NCBI GenBank assembly: GCA_900548255.1
Contig: URKH01000044.1
Location: forward strand, 1-16,888
DNA from: an uncultured Collinsella sp.
GTDB taxonomy: Bacteria; Actinomycetota; Coriobacteriia; Coriobacteriales; Coriobacteriaceae
DNA length: 16,888 nt
Direction: 5' to 3'
The position numbers and the translations under genes were made by a program. Under the pieces are notes generated by a model that saw nothing but the letters and a program-made list of their open reading frames with translations, did no database searches and was not told where the DNA came from. Shown here piece after piece: positions 14,031 through 16,888 of the stretch. Each line of letters opens with the position of its first letter. Positions within the stretch are counted from its first letter, which is position 1.

Positions 14031-15803
14031 ATGCTGAAGAGGTTTCTTTCTTACTACAAGCCCCAGATGGGGCTTTTTGTTGCTGATACTGTTTGCGCTC
14101 TGGTGCTTGCCGCCATTGACCTGGCGTTCCCCATTATCCTGCGCAATTTGACCGGTGGGCTATTTACCCAGGGTCAGGCTGCCATTATGCGGGCGCTCGG
14201 TATGATCGCGGTGGGCTTGGTGCTGATGTATGCCGTCCGCTGCGCCTGCCGCTACTTTGTGAGCTATTGGGGCCACGTGATGGGCGCGCGTATGGAGTCC
14301 AAGATGCGCGAGGACCTGTTTGACCAGTATGAGCGCTTTAGCTTTGCGTACTTCGACCGCAACAGCTCGGGCGACATGATGAGCCGCGTGGTCAACGACC
14401 TGTTCGATATCTGCGAGGCGGCGCATCACGTGCCCGAGTGGATCATCATCTGCGGCATCGAGATCATTGGCTCGTTTGTGATCCTCTTTACCATCGCCCC
14501 GGTGTTGGCGCTTGCCATGGCCGTGGTGACGGCGGTGTTTGCGGTCATCATGTTTTGGCAGAACATGCGTATGCGCGAGGTCTTTAGCGACAACCGCAAA
14601 AAGATCAGCGGCATCAATGCACAACTGCAGGATTCGCTGGCGGGCATGCGCGTAGTCAAGAGCTTTGCCAACGAGGAGACCGAGCGCGCCAAGTTCCGTG
14701 CCTCTAACGATTGCTACCTTTCGTCCAAAGAGAACATGTACCACGCCATGGGCGTCTATACCGCGACGTATGGCCTGCTCTCGGGCGTGCTCTACGTGAT
14801 CGTGGTGCTGCTCGGCGGTTGGCTGGTGGCTCAGGGCGAGCTGCAAGCAGTCGATATGGCGACGTTTGCGCTCTACATTTCGTTGTTCTGCACACCGCTC
14901 GAGACGCTTGTCAATTCCGCCGAGATGTATCAGAAGGCTATCGCCGGCTTTAAGCGTATGGAAGAGGTGCTATCAACCGCGCCGGATATCCAGGACAAGC
15001 CGGGCGCTACGGATCTGCAGGTGACCGCCGGCGCCGTGGAGTATCACGACGTGTGCTTTAACTACGAGGATGTTGAGCTGGGCGAGGGCGATGCCGACGA
15101 GCGTCCCGTTATCGACCATATGGACCTGTCCATCAGGCCTGGTCAGACCATCGCTTTGGTTGGCCCTTCGGGCGGTGGCAAGTCCACGACCTGTTCGCTG
15201 CTACCGCGCTTTTATGACGTGGCCGCCGGATCCATTAGCATCGACGGCCAGGACGTGCGCGATGTGACACAGCAGAGCCTGCGTCGTGCCATCGGCCTGG
15301 TGCAGCAAGACGTGTATCTGTTCGATGGAACGATTGGCGAGAATATCGCCTACGGCAAACCGGGCGCCACGGCAGAAGAGATTACCGAAGCCGCCCGTCG
15401 CGCCAACATCGATGCCTTTATCGAGTCGCTGCCGCAGGGCTATGACACGGTCGTGGGCGAGCGCGGCAGCCGTCTTTCGGGCGGACAGAAACAGCGCGTC
15501 GCCATCGCGCGCGTGTTTCTCAAGAACCCCAAGATCCTGATCTTGGACGAGGCGACGAGTGCTTTGGATAACGAGAGCGAGGAGGCGGTGCAGGAGTCAC
15601 TCGAAGAGCTGGCGCGCGGCCGCACCACGATTATCATCGCCCACCGCCTCTCGACCATTAAGCATGCTGACGAGATTGCGACCGTTGAGCATGGTCGCGT
15701 TGTGGAACGTGGCACGCACGAGGAGCTTCTCGCCCGTGGCGGCACCTATGCCCGTTACTATCGAATGCAGTTCGAAGGTGCGCGTGCGCACGAGCTCGAC
15801 TGA
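14031..15803 (+). CDS. ABC transporter, fused membrane and ATPase domains
   Basis: This 590-residue half-transporter has an N-terminal type IV (exporter) membrane domain with six likely helices (about 14-38, 55-75, 132-154, 158-177, 245-268 and 275-290). The ATPase domain starts near 333: Walker A GPSGGGKST at 378-386, Q-loop VQQD (Q426), signature LSGGQ at 483-487, Walker B ILILDE at 502-507 and H-loop His538. All catalytic residues are intact, so a homodimer could be active. GAGGA at 14022-14026 precedes the ATG closely. Relatives export lipids, peptides or drugs; nothing here identifies the substrate. The next gene starts 19 bases later and is probably in the same operon. Confidence 0.95.
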   Translation: MLKRFLSYYKPQMGLFVADTVCALVLAAIDLAFPIILRNLTGGLFTQGQAAIMRALGMIAVGLVLMYAVRCACRYFVSYWGHVMGARMESKMREDLFDQYERFSFAYFDRNSSGDMMSRVVNDLFDICEAAHHVPEWIIICGIEIIGSFVILFTIAPVLALAMAVVTAVFAVIMFWQNMRMREVFSDNRKKISGINAQLQDSLAGMRVVKSFANEETERAKFRASNDCYLSSKENMYHAMGVYTATYGLLSGVLYVIVVLLGGWLVAQGELQAVDMATFALYISLFCTPLETLVNSAEMYQKAIAGFKRMEEVLSTAPDIQDKPGATDLQVTAGAVEYHDVCFNYEDVELGEGDADERPVIDHMDLSIRPGQTIALVGPSGGGKSTTCSLLPRFYDVAAGSISIDGQDVRDVTQQSLRRAIGLVQQDVYLFDGTIGENIAYGKPGATAEEITEAARRANIDAFIESLPQGYDTVVGERGSRLSGGQKQRVAIARVFLKNPKILILDEATSALDNESEEAVQESLEELARGRTTIIIAHRLSTIKHADEIATVEHGRVVERGTHEELLARGGTYARYYRMQFEGARAHELD

Positions 15804-15822
15804 TTGATATGACAGGAAGTTT

Positions 15823-16788
15823 ATGGCTGACAAGAACCCTTTGACTCCGGAAGAGGTGACGGAGTTATTCTCCGAAATCGATGCATCCGGCGTCTTGGAT
15901 CCTACGCTTGCCAAAAAGCGTACCGAGCGCATGCGCGAGAAGGAGGCTGCGGCCAAGCGCGGTGACAAAGCGGCGCTGGCGCAGCTGCGCAGCGAGGACC
16001 GCGCGAGCCAGGCAAAACATATCGACCCGCTGTCCGAGGACGATCCTTCGGGCTCGCAGGTGAGCCATACCATTACGAAGACCGCGATGGCCGTGGTCAT
16101 CGGTATTTTGGTGCTGATCGTGGGCATGCAGATCGGCTACGGCGTGATGCGCCGTCTGAACACCGCCAATCTGTCCGAGAGCGTTTCGGTCGATACCGTT
16201 TCGACGGCGCTGAAGGGCGGCCTTGAGTGGGGCAACGGCTTTACGCAGTTTCCGCTCGACTTTTCCGTCGACGAGGCCGATGAGCGTACGGGCACGGTTG
16301 AGGTAACGGTGTTGGACACATCGTCTGCCAACGAGCTCGAACTGCTGTCCAACGGGCAGATTCAGGCCGCGGCACTTGCGACCAACGCGCTGCTCAACGA
16401 TAAGATTGACCGCGTGGTGTATAACGTGCACGCCTATATCGACGAAGATAGCAACATTCAGCACGATTCCTTCTTTGGCATGTTTCCCGCCCAGGGCCAC
16501 CAGAGCGCCATTCTGACGTTCGTATGGACCAAGAGCTCATCCAACGCCACGAGTATCGACTGGAAGATGCGCATCGTGAGTATGGATGACACCATCGCCG
16601 AGCGCATTCAGAAGCAGGTGAACTCGGTGTCGTCGTTGATTGAGGACCCGGTGGTGAGCCAGACCAAGATTGACGAGGAAAAGGCCGAACGTGACCTGGA
16701 ACATCGTCTGCATGGTCGCGAGATTTTCCGCGGCGGCAAGCCCGATCGCTCACCGTCCGATCTGCTGGAACAGGACAAGAAAAAGTAG
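15823..16788 (+). CDS. Single-pass membrane protein, function unknown
   Basis: I do not recognise this 321-residue protein. Residues 1-86 are charged and probably cytoplasmic, with a helical Lys/Arg/Glu/Ala-rich part at 28-62. One membrane helix spans about 87-109, and residues 110 to about 270 form a folded domain, most likely outside the membrane. The last 50 residues (about 272-321) are highly charged and end in KKK. The start has AGGAA at 15814-15818. It follows the ABC transporter by 19 bases and is closed by a strong terminator, so the two are a probable two-gene operon. It might assist or regulate the transporter; that is an inference from position only. Confidence 0.85.
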   Translation: MADKNPLTPEEVTELFSEIDASGVLDPTLAKKRTERMREKEAAAKRGDKAALAQLRSEDRASQAKHIDPLSEDDPSGSQVSHTITKTAMAVVIGILVLIVGMQIGYGVMRRLNTANLSESVSVDTVSTALKGGLEWGNGFTQFPLDFSVDEADERTGTVEVTVLDTSSANELELLSNGQIQAAALATNALLNDKIDRVVYNVHAYIDEDSNIQHDSFFGMFPAQGHQSAILTFVWTKSSSNATSIDWKMRIVSMDDTIAERIQKQVNSVSSLIEDPVVSQTKIDEEKAERDLEHRLHGREIFRGGKPDRSPSDLLEQDKKK

Positions 16789-16794
16789 GAGGCC

Positions 16795-16835
16795 ATCATC
16801 CCGCGTGAGCCACAAGCCCACGCGGGATGATTTTT
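16795..16835 (+). terminator. Terminator of the ABC transporter operon
   Basis: A perfect 13-bp stem (16795-16807 with 16819-16831) with an 11-base loop runs into TTTTT at 16831-16835. It begins seven bases after the stop codon and is one of the strongest terminators in the window. Confidence 0.93.
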
Positions 16836-16838
16836 CTG

Positions 16839-16873
16839 GGTAGTCTTTTTGGGACGGGGCTATTTTAGCTACC
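16839..16873. repeat. Possible intergenic repeat at the window end
   Basis: GGTAG (16839-16843) and CTACC (16869-16873) flank TTTTTGGGACGGGG and a small GCTA-TTT-TAGC hairpin (16859-16869). The layout, directly after a terminator, is like a dispersed palindromic element, but the stem is short and no second copy is in the window. Confidence 0.3.
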
Positions 16874-16888
16874 TCGGCCGTCAATCAG

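Overview
The window looks like a chromosomal segment of a GC-rich member of the Coriobacteriia, most likely Collinsella or a close relative. This rests on the GC-rich codon use, the style of the proteins, the gene order rpsF-ssb-rpsR-rplI-dnaB-purA-purD, and the type of intergenic palindromes. No database search was possible, so the genus is an inference. Almost everything is housekeeping; the unusual material lies in the intergenic DNA.

Layout. (a) 165-465 is a tRNA cluster, Ile(GAT)-Ala(TGC)-Ile(GAT), outside any rRNA operon, with a strong promoter and flanking hairpins. (b) 623-1993 holds three closely spaced plus-strand genes: a DUF151-type bifunctional nuclease, a two-helix membrane protein and an acidic protein of unknown function. 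(c) 2111-3949 is typA/bipA, a translational GTPase, ending in a strong terminator. (d) 4012-4071 is a compact element of three interlocked inverted repeats. (e) 4079-6020 carries two minus-strand membrane protein genes: a secreted and membrane-anchored polymer-forming (bactofilin-like) protein, and upstream of it a TRIC/UPF0126 channel-like protein with a TTG start. (f) 6170-6619 has a plus-strand tRNA-Ser-like remnant containing three hairpins, followed by two intact minus-strand genes, tRNA-Ser(CGA) and tRNA-Ser(GGA). (g) 6620-7123 is a long gene-free stretch ending in the leader of the ribosomal operon.

(h) 7124-8812 is the classical rpsF-ssb-rpsR-rplI operon with a strong terminator, followed by dnaB (9037-10428), the replicative helicase. 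(i) purA (10522-11808) and purD (11927-13231) supply the committed step to AMP and the second step of purine synthesis; purD is followed closely by a Nudix hydrolase of ADP-ribose pyrophosphatase type. (j) 14031-16788 is a two-gene unit: an ABC half-transporter with fused membrane and ATPase domains, and a single-pass membrane protein of unknown function, closed by a very strong terminator. The window ends in what may be a second intergenic repeat.

Together the genes cover translation (tRNAs, S6, S18, L9, TypA), replication and repair (Ssb, DnaB), purine supply, and envelope functions. No CRISPR array, prophage, transposase or toxin-antitoxin pair was seen. The most interesting items are the interlocked repeat at 4012-4071, the interrupted tRNA-Ser-like locus at 6170-6325 with its 25-base perfect inverted match to the neighbouring tRNA gene, and hairpins lodged between tRNA genes where there is no room for a new promoter.
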